From Rhizobiaceae bacterium (GTDB taxonomy: Bacteria; Pseudomonadota; Alphaproteobacteria; Rhizobiales; Rhizobiaceae), in the NCBI GenBank assembly GCA_029233925.1, contig JARGOX010000004.1, positions 297,738-361,737 on the forward strand: a stretch of 64,000 nucleotides of DNA. The letters run 5' to 3'. This document shows positions 28,919 to 39,139 of this stretch, one piece after another (the first letter of the stretch is position 1; every line of letters begins with the position of its first letter). The notes beneath the pieces are model-generated. The model saw nothing but the letters and a program-made list of their open reading frames with translations. It was not told the origin of the DNA and made no database searches. The translations under genes were made by a program, and so were the position numbers.

Positions 28919-30394
28919 ATGAGCAGCCAGACCATCCCAGTTGATCCTTTTGACTATGTCGTCTTTGGCGGCACAGGTGATCTTTCCGAGCGCAAGCTTT
29001 TACCGGCGCTTTATCACAGACAGATTGCCGGACAGCTTTCAGAACCTACCCGTATCATCGGTGCTTCCAGAGCGGATCTTGATGATGACGGTTTTCGAAC
29101 CTTTGCTCGTGATGCCCTGTCGCGGCACCTCAAAAGCGGCGAGTTCGATGAAAAGGAAGTGTCGATTTTCCTCGGCCGATTGCACTATGTCTCTGTCGAT
29201 GCCACTTCGGATCGTGGCTGGGACGCCATGGCTGCGCTATTGGCAAGCGGCCAGGACCGCGTGCGTGCCTTCTATCTGGCTGTCGGCCCCTCATTGTTCG
29301 GTGACATCTGCGACCGCATCAGCAGCCATGATCTGATTAATCGAAATACCCGTATCGTGGTTGAAAAACCCATTGGCCGCGACCTGGCGTCGGCACGGTC
29401 CCTCAATGACACGATCGGTCGGGCCTTCGCCGAAGAGCAGATATTCCGCATCGACCATTATCTTGGCAAGGAAACGGTGCAGAATCTGATGGCACTGCGG
29501 TTTGCTAATGCACTCTATGAGCCCTTGTGGAATTCCGCCCATATCGATCATGTCCAGATCACCGTTGCCGAATCCGTCGGGCTTGAGGGACGTGCCGGGT
29601 ATTATGACCGGGCGGGAGCGCTGCGGGATATGGTGCAAAATCACATTTTGCAGCTGCTTTGTCTCGTTGCCATGGAGGCCCCGCCCTCGGTGGAAGCCGA
29701 AGCAGTGCGCGACGAAAAGCTCAAAGTGCTGCGCGCATTGCGCCGGATTGACAGCAGCAATGCATCAAAGGTCACCGTCAGGGGCCAATACCGGGCGGGC
29801 GCATCGGCTGGCGGTGCCGTCGGCGGCTATCTGGATGAATTGGGCGACGCCAATTCAAACACGGAAACCTTTGTTGCCATAAAGGTCGAAATTGACAATT
29901 GGCGCTGGGCCGGGGTTCCCTTCTACCTGCGCACGGGCAAACGCATGGCGGAACGCGCTTCAGAGATCGTTATCAATTTCAAACCCATTCCCCATTCGAT
30001 ATTTGATGGCAGCGCCGGTCAGATCATTGCCAATCAGTTGGTCATCCGATTGCAGCCGGACGAGGGTGTGAAACAGTGGATCATGATCAAGGATCCAGGC
30101 CCCGGTGGCATGCGATTGCGACACGTTCCACTGGATATGAGTTTTGCGCAGAGTTTTTCCGTTCGCCACCCCGACGCCTATGAACGCCTGCTGATGGATG
30201 TGATCCGCTGCAATCAGACTCTGTTCATGCGGCGTGACGAAGTGGAAGCTGCCTGGAAATGGATTGATCCGATCCTGACAGCTTGGGATGAAACCGCACA
30301 GCCCTGTCAGGGCTATACAGCCGGAACATCCGGACCAACCAACGCTATCGCTCTCATCGAAAGAGATGGGCGAACATGGCACGAGAGCCGTTAG
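28919..30394 (+). CDS. zwf: Glucose-6-phosphate 1-dehydrogenase
   Basis: Zwf oxidises glucose-6-phosphate to 6-phosphogluconolactone with NAD(P)+. The 491-residue protein has the N-terminal nucleotide-binding motif GGTGDLSERKLLPALY and the active-site signature RIDHYLGKETVQNLMALRF near residue 180. An in-frame GTG at 28904 is an alternative start. It is the first gene of zwf-pgl-edd, which channels sugar into the Entner-Doudoroff and pentose-phosphate routes. The gap to pgl is 18 nt. Confidence 0.96.
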   Translation: MSSQTIPVDPFDYVVFGGTGDLSERKLLPALYHRQIAGQLSEPTRIIGASRADLDDDGFRTFARDALSRHLKSGEFDEKEVSIFLGRLHYVSVDATSDRGWDAMAALLASGQDRVRAFYLAVGPSLFGDICDRISSHDLINRNTRIVVEKPIGRDLASARSLNDTIGRAFAEEQIFRIDHYLGKETVQNLMALRFANALYEPLWNSAHIDHVQITVAESVGLEGRAGYYDRAGALRDMVQNHILQLLCLVAMEAPPSVEAEAVRDEKLKVLRALRRIDSSNASKVTVRGQYRAGASAGGAVGGYLDELGDANSNTETFVAIKVEIDNWRWAGVPFYLRTGKRMAERASEIVINFKPIPHSIFDGSAGQIIANQLVIRLQPDEGVKQWIMIKDPGPGGMRLRHVPLDMSFAQSFSVRHPDAYERLLMDVIRCNQTLFMRRDEVEAAWKWIDPILTAWDETAQPCQGYTAGTSGPTNAIALIERDGRTWHESR

Positions 30395-30412
30395 GCTTCG
30401 AGAAAATGAACT

Positions 30413-31114
30413 ATGCCTGAACCACAGATCAACCGATACAATACCGGCCAGGCGCTTGCCCGGTCGCTGTCACGCCGTATTGGCGAGGCACTGGCAGCGG
30501 CGATCCAGAAAGATGGCGAGGCCTTCATTGCGGTATCCGGCGGCTCCACGCCCAAGCTGCTTTTTCAGACCCTCAGCAAGGAAGATATCGACTGGGCGAA
30601 GGTAACGGTTACGCTGGTTGACGAGCGGTTTGTACCTCCGTCCCATGAGCGGTCCAATCATCGTCTGGTCGCCACCCACCTTCTGCAGAATGCTGCTGCC
30701 TTCGCCAAATTCATTCCGCTCTTTAGCGATCATGCATCGCCGCAGGAGGCAGCGCAGTCCGCGTCGTTAATAATTGATGCCGTCGGCAAGCCATTGGACA
30801 TTGCCATTCTGGGCATGGGTACGGATGGGCACACGGCATCCTGGTTTCCGCGCAGCGCGCAATTGACGGATGTCACAGATCCCCAGCAGTCTGCGTCTGT
30901 GCTCGCCGCCTATGGTGATGGCCTGCCGGATGCGCGATTGACTCTGACGCTGCCATCGCTGCGCAATGCCGGCATTGCCGTGTTGCATATCGAGGGCATT
31001 GAGAAATTCGACATCCTTGAACAGGCACTTGGTGATGGTCCCATCGCTGAATTGCCGGTGCGCGCGCTCCTGAGAAGAGCAGAAAGACCAGTTCAGATCT
31101 ATTGGGCACCGTGA
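30413..31114 (+). CDS. pgl: 6-phosphogluconolactonase
   Basis: Pgl hydrolyses 6-phosphogluconolactone, the product of Zwf, to 6-phosphogluconate. The 233-residue protein shows the family motifs AVSGGSTPKLLFQ, VTLVDERFVPPSHERSN and ILGMGTDGHTASWFP. It is 18 nt downstream of zwf and 188 nt upstream of edd, consistent with one operon. Confidence 0.95.
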   Translation: MPEPQINRYNTGQALARSLSRRIGEALAAAIQKDGEAFIAVSGGSTPKLLFQTLSKEDIDWAKVTVTLVDERFVPPSHERSNHRLVATHLLQNAAAFAKFIPLFSDHASPQEAAQSASLIIDAVGKPLDIAILGMGTDGHTASWFPRSAQLTDVTDPQQSASVLAAYGDGLPDARLTLTLPSLRNAGIAVLHIEGIEKFDILEQALGDGPIAELPVRALLRRAERPVQIYWAP

Positions 31115-31302
31115 GACGTAAAACGCAAAGCAGGAATCTGCAATGATTTCGCAAACAGTGCCTGTTTGCCGATCAACAATGCATGCAACGGGAGAAAAGT
31201 GCGGTACGGCGTAGCAAATGCCACACCATTGCCGCAGAAATCCCGATAGTTGGCCACACGGGCCACAAACACTCTTTAAACCAACCCACTGGCGGGAAGA
31301 CA

Positions 31303-33123
31303 ATGGCTGCGAATTCATCCGTTCTTTCGATTACAAAACGCGTCATCGAGCGATCAAGACAGACCAGGGAAACCTATCTGCAACACCTCCAGGAGGCTTC
31401 AACTGCGGGACCCAGGCGCTCTGAATTGTCGTGCGGCAACCTTGCCCATGGCTTTGCTGCCTGCGGGACAGAAGACAAGGCAGCCCTGTCCGCAGATCTG
31501 GTGCCCAATCTGGGGATCATAACCTCCTACAACGACATGTTGTCGGCCCACCAGCCCTTTGAACATTTCCCCGAGCTCATCCGCAAAGCCGCGCGTGAAG
31601 CAGGCGGCGTGGCGCAGGTGGCCGGCGGTGTACCAGCCATGTGTGACGGCGTCACCCAGGGCCAACCGGGCATGGATCTGTCGCTTTTCTCGCGCGATGT
31701 CATCGCCATGTCGGCAGCCATTGGCCTTTCCCACAATATGTTCGACGCTGCAGCCTATCTGGGTGTCTGCGACAAGATCGTGCCCGGTCTGGTCATTGCG
31801 GCCTTGTCATTCGGGCATCTGCCAGCGGTCTTCATTCCGGCTGGCCCAATGGTTTCAGGCATGGCCAATGAGGAAAAAGTGCGTATTCGCCAACTTTATG
31901 CAGAGGGCAAGGTGGGGCGCGCAGAATTGCTGGATGCCGAATCCAAATCATACCACGCACCGGGCACCTGTACTTTCTACGGGACAGCCAATTCCAATCA
32001 GATGCTGATGGAAATCATGGGTTTTCACATACCCGGCGCCTCCTTCATCAATCCCGGCACGCCGCTGCGCGATGCGCTGACCAGGGAGGCCACCAAGAGG
32101 GCGCTGGCCATCACGGCACAGGGCAATGAATACACACCGGCGGGCGTGATGTTTGACGAACGCACTGTTGTGAACGGCCTGATTGGGTTGCATGCCACGG
32201 GCGGCTCGACAAATCACACGATCCATCTGATCGCCATGGCCCGCGCAGCCGGAATCTTGCTGACCTGGGAAGATATTTCCGAACTATCGGATATCGTGCC
32301 GCTGTTGGCCCGCGTCTATCCAAATGGTCCCTCCGACGTCAATCATTTCCACGCCGCCGGCGGCCTCGGCTATCTGATTTCTCAATTGCTTTCCAGCGGC
32401 ATGCTGCACGACGATGTGCGCACCGTCTGGGGTGAAGGTCTTGACGCTTACGCCATCGACCCGAAACTCAACAGCGACGGAACCGTCTTGCGTGAACGCG
32501 CGCCCGCTGAAAGCCTGAATCCGAAAATCCTGGCAACATTTGATGCGCCCTTTCAAAAGAACGGCGGTCTAAAAATGCTCAACGGCAATCTCGGAAAAGC
32601 CGTCATCAAGATATCTGCTGTCAAAGCCGAGCGTTACATTGTCGAAGCACCGGCAAGGGTGTTTCACACGCAGCAGGATTTTCTCGATACCTTCAATGCA
32701 GGGGGCATGGAACAGGATGTGGTTGCGGTTATCCGTTTCCAGGGGCCCAAGGCCATCGGCATGCCGGAACTGCACAAGCTGACACCGCCGCTGGGCGTTT
32801 TGCAGGACCGGGGATTTTCTGTCGCATTGCTGACGGATGGTCGCATGTCGGGCGCATCGGGCAAGGTGCCTGCCGCCATTCACCTGACACCGGAAGCGCT
32901 TGATGGCGGACCGATTGCCCGGTTGCAGGATGGCGACATGATTCGTCTTGATGCCATTGCAGGCACTTTGACAGTGCTGGTTGATGAAGCCGAATTTGCC
33001 GCAAGGGTTCCCGCCACCGCCGACCTGTCGACCAGCAGCTACGGCATGGGCCGTGAATTGTTCGCCAATTTCAGGGCACTGGCCGGCCGCGCCGATGAGG
33101 GCGCCAGCGTTCTGTACGGATAA
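31303..33123 (+). CDS. edd: Phosphogluconate dehydratase
   Basis: Edd dehydrates 6-phosphogluconate to 2-keto-3-deoxy-6-phosphogluconate, the entry into the Entner-Doudoroff pathway. I place the start at 31303 ([18 protein letters not shown]) behind GGGAAG; the frame is open further upstream without a family match. The 606-residue protein belongs to the IlvD/Edd family and carries the Fe-S dehydratase motifs [14 protein letters not shown] and CDKIVPGL. Further motifs are [12 protein letters not shown] and [16 protein letters not shown]. The aldolase gene eda is not in the window. Confidence 0.95.
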   Translation: MAANSSVLSITKRVIERSRQTRETYLQHLQEASTAGPRRSELSCGNLAHGFAACGTEDKAALSADLVPNLGIITSYNDMLSAHQPFEHFPELIRKAAREAGGVAQVAGGVPAMCDGVTQGQPGMDLSLFSRDVIAMSAAIGLSHNMFDAAAYLGVCDKIVPGLVIAALSFGHLPAVFIPAGPMVSGMANEEKVRIRQLYAEGKVGRAELLDAESKSYHAPGTCTFYGTANSNQMLMEIMGFHIPGASFINPGTPLRDALTREATKRALAITAQGNEYTPAGVMFDERTVVNGLIGLHATGGSTNHTIHLIAMARAAGILLTWEDISELSDIVPLLARVYPNGPSDVNHFHAAGGLGYLISQLLSSGMLHDDVRTVWGEGLDAYAIDPKLNSDGTVLRERAPAESLNPKILATFDAPFQKNGGLKMLNGNLGKAVIKISAVKAERYIVEAPARVFHTQQDFLDTFNAGGMEQDVVAVIRFQGPKAIGMPELHKLTPPLGVLQDRGFSVALLTDGRMSGASGKVPAAIHLTPEALDGGPIARLQDGDMIRLDAIAGTLTVLVDEAEFAARVPATADLSTSSYGMGRELFANFRALAGRADEGASVLYG

Positions 33124-33145
33124 AGCGGCTAGTAAAGAACAAGAC

Positions 33146-34042
33146 TCAGAATGTCGGCGGCACCTGTCCTGCCGAACGGTAGGCTGAAACCAGCGTATTG
33201 GCCATCAACAGGGCAATGGTCATCGGGCCGACACCGCCGGGAACCGGCGAGATCGCTCCCGCGATTTCAGCGCATTGTGCAAAGGCGACATCTCCGACAA
33301 GCCGCGACTTGCCTTCTCCGCGTTCAGGCGCGGGTATCCGGTTGATGCCCACGTCGATCACGGTTGCGCCTGGCTTGACCCAGTCGCCCTTGACCATTTC
33401 CGGGCGCCCGACGGCGGCCACCAATATATCGGCTGTGCGGCACAGGGCCGGAAGGTCGGCGGTGCGGCTATGGGCTATGGTGACCGTGGCATTGGCGGCC
33501 AGCAGCAGGCTGGCCACGGGCTTTCCGACGATGTTCGAACGACCGATGACAACCGCATTGAGACCCGAAAAATCCTTGCCACGTATGCGTTCAATCAACA
33601 GCATCGAACCGGCTGCCGTGCATGGAACAAAAGCCGTTCCGATGCCGGTGGTCAGTTTTCCTGCATTGATCACATGAAAACCGTCCACATCCTTGTCCGG
33701 ATCAATGGCCTGAAGAACTTCGCCTTCTTCGATATGGCCGGGAAGTGGCAGTTGAACAAGAATGCCGTGGATGGAGGGATCATTGTTGAGTGTATCCACC
33801 AGCGACAAAAGATCCTCCTGGCTGGTCGTATCGGCCAATGTGTGCTGCACGGAATGAAAACCGCATTCCTGGGCCTTTTTACCCTTGGAGGCAACATAGA
33901 CCTGGCTGGCAGGGTCTTCGCCGACGATGACAACCGCAATGCCCGGCATGAGACCTTTTGTGGTTTTCAGTTGAGCCGTGGCCGTCTTGACCGCCTCGAT
34001 CACATTTGCCGCTTCAGCCTTGCCATCGATTATCACTGTCAT
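33146..34042 (-). CDS. folD: Bifunctional methylenetetrahydrofolate dehydrogenase/cyclohydrolase
   Basis: FolD interconverts 5,10-methylene-, methenyl- and 10-formyl-tetrahydrofolate with NADP+. The start at 34042 ([11 protein letters not shown]) follows GGAGCG; an in-frame start 60 nt upstream is unlikely. The 298-residue length is normal. The family motifs are present: [14 protein letters not shown] with the catalytic Lys, [26 protein letters not shown] and [12 protein letters not shown]. Its end lies 22 nt from the end of the convergent edd. Confidence 0.96.
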   Translation of the reverse strand: MTVIIDGKAEAANVIEAVKTATAQLKTTKGLMPGIAVVIVGEDPASQVYVASKGKKAQECGFHSVQHTLADTTSQEDLLSLVDTLNNDPSIHGILVQLPLPGHIEEGEVLQAIDPDKDVDGFHVINAGKLTTGIGTAFVPCTAAGSMLLIERIRGKDFSGLNAVVIGRSNIVGKPVASLLLAANATVTIAHSRTADLPALCRTADILVAAVGRPEMVKGDWVKPGATVIDVGINRIPAPERGEGKSRLVGDVAFAQCAEIAGAISPVPGGVGPMTIALLMANTLVSAYRSAGQVPPTF

Positions 34043-34233
34043 GTCTTGCGCTCCGGATTTTCTGCCTGAATCCACCGGCGTGCATCCAGCGGAAACGATC
34101 AATCAACTTGTGCTGACTGCATAATGCAATTTTCACAATGATGAAATGGTCTGTGAGCGACGTCCCGGATCTAAATTGTGACGCAATGCAATTCAAGGAG
34201 CCCTGGCCGCTGATCTGACCGGAACAAACCGCG

Positions 34234-36441
34234 TTAGCTGGACACAAACCGCCCTGGTTCACGGGATGAACGTCGGGCCTGTTGCAGGCGTTCCACTGTT
34301 TCACGCATTTCGCGGATATCGGCGCGGATTTGTTCTTCTTCGTTCTCGGGTGCGAAATCGGCCATATGTGATGGTTGCGGAGCTTCATCCTGCCAGGGCC
34401 GCGCGCTGGTGTTCGGCAGGTCGCGTCGCTGCCAGCGATCATCCGCAGGTTCTTCGTCGGCATAATCCGCAGGATCCAGGACAAGCTCTTCTTCCTGCGG
34501 AGGCGGAGCACCGGTATTCCTGTAAGGCTCGTCAAATCTGTCGCGGCTTGCCCTTTTGAAACCCGATGCGAGGCTTTTGTAGATGCCGGCAAGAATGGCG
34601 ATGGCCAAGCCGCCAAAAAGTCCGGCCAGCAGGCCGCCTATCGCAATAAATTTGCGGGACGGACCGCTCGATTTCAACGCCGGCGTCGCGGCGGAAATGA
34701 CCCGAATATTGCTTGTATTCAAGCTCTGCTGTTCGCGCGTCTCGCGAGCGCGTTTGAGAAAGGATACATAGATCGCACTTGTGGCATTTGCCTCGCGCTC
34801 CAGCTCCCGCAATTGCACGAGGTCACCAGATGTCGTGGCGTGCTTGCTCTTGAGCACCGCAAGATCGGTTGCCACCTGCTGTTCCGAGCGGATAACACGC
34901 CGCAATTCCGTCTGTGTGGATTCGACAATACGGCGCAGCTCATTGTTGATTTCCGCGCGGGCTGTGTCCAGCGCCTGTTCTGCTGCTATGCGCTGGGGAT
35001 GGCGCGGACCAAGACTTGTAGCAAGCGAATCCGATATGCGTTTGGCCGAAGCGTATTCGGCGCGCAGTTCGCCAATTGTTGTCGATCCCAATATCTCCGG
35101 TGATGTCCCGGTCAGAAGGGCATTGATATCGACCTGACGCGCCGAGTCGGCCTTGACCTGAATCTCCACCTTCTGCGCACGCAGCTGGGCCAGCTGCTGG
35201 TTCAACGTGATGATCTGCTCATCGCTGATCAGGTTTCCACCGGCATCCACCAGATCAAATTTTGCCTTGTACTCTTCAACCCGCCTTTCTGCCGCTTCCA
35301 CGTCCTTGCGCAAGGCATCGAGTTGTGTGCCAAATGAAACGGCAGTGCGCTCAAACAGGGCAGACTGTGATTCCTGCTGTTTGGCGATGTAGACGTCGAC
35401 AATTTCGTTGGCAATGAGCGCCGATTTTTCTGCGTCTTCCGTCTTGACGGCGACATAGACAATAAAGGTTTTTTCACCTCTGTAGACCTGCACCTGGCGG
35501 GAAAGCGACTGAACGGCCAGATTGTTGTAATCGCTGGCCGTTTTGGACTTTCCGCCAATCAGGGAACGCAACATTTCAACGGCGCCAAAGACACCGCCTG
35601 CGGCGGTGCCGTTAAACTCGGGATCGTCAGCCAGATCCAGATTGGTGACCACGGCTTGCAATACGGGACTGGAATCGACAATCTGAACCTGGCTGTCGAC
35701 CAGCGCCAGAATGGATTCAGCCGAGTAGGATTGCGGCAGAAAATCCGTATCGGTCAGGCGCAACTCCCGCGGATCAAGCACGAACTGGCTGACAGACTCG
35801 TATTTATGCGGGGTCGCCAATGCAATCATGACGCCCAGAACCGCTCCGAGGATACTGGCGAAAATCACAAAATACCGATAGCGCCACGCTGTCACGATCA
35901 AAACGACCGGGTCGATCAGAGAACCATCGCGAGGTCGCGTATCATTCCCGTTCTTCTGATCGCCGGCATTATGTGAACCCGCGTATTGCGAATCCCTGTT
36001 CTGTGCAGGTGAGGCCTGGGAATGTGGTGGATTGGAATTCTGCCGTTGTGACGGCTGGCTCTCATCCATGTCAGCAACCTGATCCCGAGGCTCGCCGGTG
36101 GCGCGCGCCCGGTGCTTGTGAAATCCGGACTGGTCTGGCGGCTCATCGCGATCACCATTCAGGGATTCAATCATCCCTTGCAAGCGCTGGCGCACGCCGG
36201 GCTGTCCTGCAGTCGACCTGGCCGACCAATCGTTTTCATCACGCGGGTTCTGCTCATTGCCATAATATCCGCGATCATGATTGGAAGGCAACGGCGCTTC
36301 ATCATAATAGCGCTGGCTTGCTGCTTCGTCTGACTCTGAGAAATCCGGGCGTGAAGAATTGGGCGCAGAATATCCCGTGCGCGTATAATCAAGGAGCGAC
36401 TTTCGTCCTCTCTTCTGAGCTATTGAATCCGGATCGAACAT
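34234..36441 (-). CDS. Wzz/GumC-type polysaccharide chain-length/export protein
   Basis: This protein has 735 residues from ATG 36441, with GGAAGG 6 nt upstream. Residues 1-180 are a disordered, Arg/Asp/Gln-rich tail. A membrane segment (YFVIFASILGAVLGVMIAL) follows at about residue 190, then the Wzz domain and a long periplasmic coiled coil (about 370-560). A second membrane segment (FIAIGGLLAGLFGGLAIAILAGIY) lies near residue 610, then an acidic, Pro-rich C-terminal tail. Such proteins set the chain length of exopolysaccharide and bridge to the outer-membrane exporter. There is no C-terminal tyrosine-kinase domain, so any BY-kinase must be separate. It follows the GH10 gene on the same strand. 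Confidence 0.85.
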   Translation of the reverse strand: MFDPDSIAQKRGRKSLLDYTRTGYSAPNSSRPDFSESDEAASQRYYDEAPLPSNHDRGYYGNEQNPRDENDWSARSTAGQPGVRQRLQGMIESLNGDRDEPPDQSGFHKHRARATGEPRDQVADMDESQPSQRQNSNPPHSQASPAQNRDSQYAGSHNAGDQKNGNDTRPRDGSLIDPVVLIVTAWRYRYFVIFASILGAVLGVMIALATPHKYESVSQFVLDPRELRLTDTDFLPQSYSAESILALVDSQVQIVDSSPVLQAVVTNLDLADDPEFNGTAAGGVFGAVEMLRSLIGGKSKTASDYNNLAVQSLSRQVQVYRGEKTFIVYVAVKTEDAEKSALIANEIVDVYIAKQQESQSALFERTAVSFGTQLDALRKDVEAAERRVEEYKAKFDLVDAGGNLISDEQIITLNQQLAQLRAQKVEIQVKADSARQVDINALLTGTSPEILGSTTIGELRAEYASAKRISDSLATSLGPRHPQRIAAEQALDTARAEINNELRRIVESTQTELRRVIRSEQQVATDLAVLKSKHATTSGDLVQLRELEREANATSAIYVSFLKRARETREQQSLNTSNIRVISAATPALKSSGPSRKFIAIGGLLAGLFGGLAIAILAGIYKSLASGFKRASRDRFDEPYRNTGAPPPQEEELVLDPADYADEEPADDRWQRRDLPNTSARPWQDEAPQPSHMADFAPENEEEQIRADIREMRETVERLQQARRSSREPGRFVSS

Positions 36442-36704
36442 GTTCACCTTCCGAGCTGATCGCCAGCGAGGCCCGACTTATGGCTAACACTGTCTAAACA
36501 ATGTTGGAAAATAATTGGTTAATATTAGGGCTGATCCATTCTCGATTGCGCGAAATGGCACAATACCCCCGGTGATCGGCTTTCATTCGGGACTATTCGG
36601 CGACCCACAAAGGGCGCACCACCCAGGTGTCCATGTTCATTCCGACAGGCAACTCACTAGTGTCGCGCCTGCCGGACTATCTGCTGCGGTTTTGCGGCGG
36701 CATT

Positions 36705-37787
36705 CTACACGGCAAGATAGCGTTGAATGACGTCGAACATCGGTTTTGGCTGCAGATTTTCATCAAAGGGCAGCGGCCGGTTTTTTGCACCTTTTCGATG
36801 CGGCATGACCTCCGAGAGCCATGTGTAGCGGTCGCTCAGGCCCCAGGTCGACAAGGAGAGCGGCAAGGCCGTCGAAAATGCCGCATCGAGGAACTGATCC
36901 ACCATATCGGCTGAAAATTCATCACGAACGTACCTGTCACTTGGCAATTTCCAGTCGTTTACATCAAGCTCGGTGATCCGGTAGCCGACGCCCAGAGACT
37001 GCAGTTCACGAATGAAGCGGGCAAGCCCTTCCTGATCAATGGGAAAATCGGGATCCAGGTGCCCCTGCATTCCAATCGAGTCAATGCGCTGCCCACGATC
37101 CTGCAATCGCCGCACCAGGGTCAGCATGGCCTCACGGCGGGCTTGGCAACGGGGCCCAACCGAGCCCAGATCATAGTCATTGATCGCCAGTTCGGCGTTT
37201 GGGGCTGCCTCGGCAGCCGCTGCAAAGGCGATATCGATATGGGACAGGCCAAGCGTGCGCATCCAGACGCTGTCGCGCCATTCCCCCTTGTCGCGCGGGT
37301 CATGGGCAATCACTTCATTGACAACATCCCAGGCGGGAACCGAACCGGCGAAATGACCGGCAACATTGTGGATGTGGTTGATCAGAACCTTTTTGGCCTG
37401 GCGTGCACTGGTGATCGACTGCACCCAGTCGGGCAAGGCCGTATACCAGACAAATGTATGGCCGTAGGTGGCGCGATCGAGATGCTCTGCAAAGCCGATG
37501 ATCCCCTCGGCCTGCAGATAATCGAATTCACCCTGATTGTATTGCAGCGCTTCCCATTTGAGGGCGTTCATCGGAAAGATCATGTCACAATGTTCGACAA
37601 ACAGAGCGGTATAGTCCGAATCCTCCAGAAAATGCTGGTATTCCAGCGCAGCGCCGAATGGCACGCGGTGTTTGCGCGGCATTGTCTGTGCAGGCGCGCA
37701 AACCGGCAAGGTGGTTGCGGCTGTCAAGGCACCGGCCCCGGCAAGGACAGAACGACGTGTTAAGTTTTTTACACTATTTTGCCGCAT
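36705..37787 (-). CDS. GH10-family glycoside hydrolase with Tat signal
   Basis: This 360-residue protein begins with a twin-arginine signal, LTRRSVLAGAGALTAATT, so it should be exported folded. The mature part is a GH10 TIM barrel, the endo-1,4-beta-xylanase family. The acid/base Glu158 sits in WDVVNEVI and the nucleophile Glu273 in ITELDVND; the conserved LKWEALQ and FVWY segments are also visible. Its place between the chain-length gene and a flippase suggests it trims or releases the strain's own exopolysaccharide rather than digesting xylan; that is inference. The start at 37787 puts the RR motif at residues 11-12. Confidence 0.88.
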   Translation of the reverse strand: MRQNSVKNLTRRSVLAGAGALTAATTLPVCAPAQTMPRKHRVPFGAALEYQHFLEDSDYTALFVEHCDMIFPMNALKWEALQYNQGEFDYLQAEGIIGFAEHLDRATYGHTFVWYTALPDWVQSITSARQAKKVLINHIHNVAGHFAGSVPAWDVVNEVIAHDPRDKGEWRDSVWMRTLGLSHIDIAFAAAAEAAPNAELAINDYDLGSVGPRCQARREAMLTLVRRLQDRGQRIDSIGMQGHLDPDFPIDQEGLARFIRELQSLGVGYRITELDVNDWKLPSDRYVRDEFSADMVDQFLDAAFSTALPLSLSTWGLSDRYTWLSEVMPHRKGAKNRPLPFDENLQPKPMFDVIQRYLAV

Positions 37788-37851
37788 GGTGATCGTACCG
37801 TCACAAATTGTTCGATTACGCACTTCAAACCAAGTTCAAGTCCGGTAGACA

Positions 37852-39120
37852 ATGGTGCCACAAAACTGGCTGGAAATTGTTAAACGCAATATAAGCATAC
37901 TTCGGGGCTATATCTGGGCACTGACCGGATCAGCCGGGCGCCTGGTGATATCGCTTGCCTATTTTGTTGCCATTGCCAATGCCCTGTCAATCTCGGAGTT
38001 CGGCCTGTTTGCCACAACCTCGGCAATGGGCATCGTCCTGTCGCGCATTTCGGCACTGGGGTTTTCATCCCCCCTTTACCGTGTCGCCACGGTCAAACCC
38101 CGATTGATCGGCGTCTATTCCTCCGGCTATCTCGCAGCGCTGCTGGTGTCTCTGCCCCTGGTCTTGTTTGCAACCCTGATTGCCTATTATCTGATTTTTT
38201 CCGGCGACATCAATTTCATGACCTATGCGGTCATTGTTGCTGCGGAAGTGTTGCTGTGGCGATCGGTCGAAATCGTCATGATCGTTTGCAACGGAATGGG
38301 CCGGTTTGCACGCTCTGCCATTCTGGCTCTCGGCGGCTATGCCATACGTGCCATTGCCGCTCTGCTTTTCGTTTTCCTGGGGAAATCCACCCTGGCCGAT
38401 TGGTCATGGTTTTACTTTTCCGCCAACGGCCTGGTGCTGATCATAGGCCTTTTGATCTTCTATCCAAGGGCGCGCCTGCGATGGGTTCCGGCCCTCTATT
38501 TGCGCAGATGGCGCGATTCCCTTTCCGTTGCCGGCTCGGAGATCCTGTTTTACCTGCAATCGGAACTCGACAAGCTGCTTGTTTTGAGCATCGGCGGGCC
38601 GGTGGCAGCCGGTCTCTACGCCATCATGATGCGCCTGGTCGATCTGACGGCGGTGCCAATACGGGCATTCAACATGATGCTGGCGCAAAGCGTCATGCGG
38701 TCAAGTCATACGATCTCATCCCTGAAGATTCGCGGCCTGATTGAAGGTGGCATTGCGCTTGTCTCCACCGCTGCCATGTTGTCGATTACCGGTTTCCTGA
38801 CACTCTATCCGCAAGCGCTCGGCACCAATGTGATGGAAGCAGTGCCATTCCTCATTCTGGTTCTGGCCGTCCCGGCTTTGCGAAATCTGATCGAATACCA
38901 ATCCGAGTTGCTCTATGCCACGGGGCGTACCTTTGTTCGCGCCACCAATCTGGCGCTGATCGGACTGGCAAAGGCAGCCATGCTGTCTGCTCTGTTGATG
39001 TCCTATAGCGAGGTCAGCCAATGGGCGCCGCTTCTCAATCTGGTCTTTCTCGCTCTCTACCTGCTGTCAGCAGCATTGACCTATTCTGCCCTTCGCAAGG
39101 CAACAGGCCGTGTCATTTAA
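37852..39120 (+). CDS. Wzx-type polysaccharide flippase
   Basis: This 422-residue integral membrane protein has about 12 hydrophobic segments and the general look of the MATE/MurJ/Wzx polysaccharide-transport superfamily. The N-terminus YFVAIANALSISEFGLFATTSAMG matches the usual Wzx start (given in part). It probably flips lipid-linked repeat units across the inner membrane. It is divergent from the GH10 gene with 64 nt between starts, so the two may share regulation. Confidence 0.82.
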   Translation: MVPQNWLEIVKRNISILRGYIWALTGSAGRLVISLAYFVAIANALSISEFGLFATTSAMGIVLSRISALGFSSPLYRVATVKPRLIGVYSSGYLAALLVSLPLVLFATLIAYYLIFSGDINFMTYAVIVAAEVLLWRSVEIVMIVCNGMGRFARSAILALGGYAIRAIAALLFVFLGKSTLADWSWFYFSANGLVLIIGLLIFYPRARLRWVPALYLRRWRDSLSVAGSEILFYLQSELDKLLVLSIGGPVAAGLYAIMMRLVDLTAVPIRAFNMMLAQSVMRSSHTISSLKIRGLIEGGIALVSTAAMLSITGFLTLYPQALGTNVMEAVPFLILVLAVPALRNLIEYQSELLYATGRTFVRATNLALIGLAKAAMLSALLMSYSEVSQWAPLLNLVFLALYLLSAALTYSALRKATGRVI

Positions 39121-39139
39121 TCACAACGGATACTCTAGT

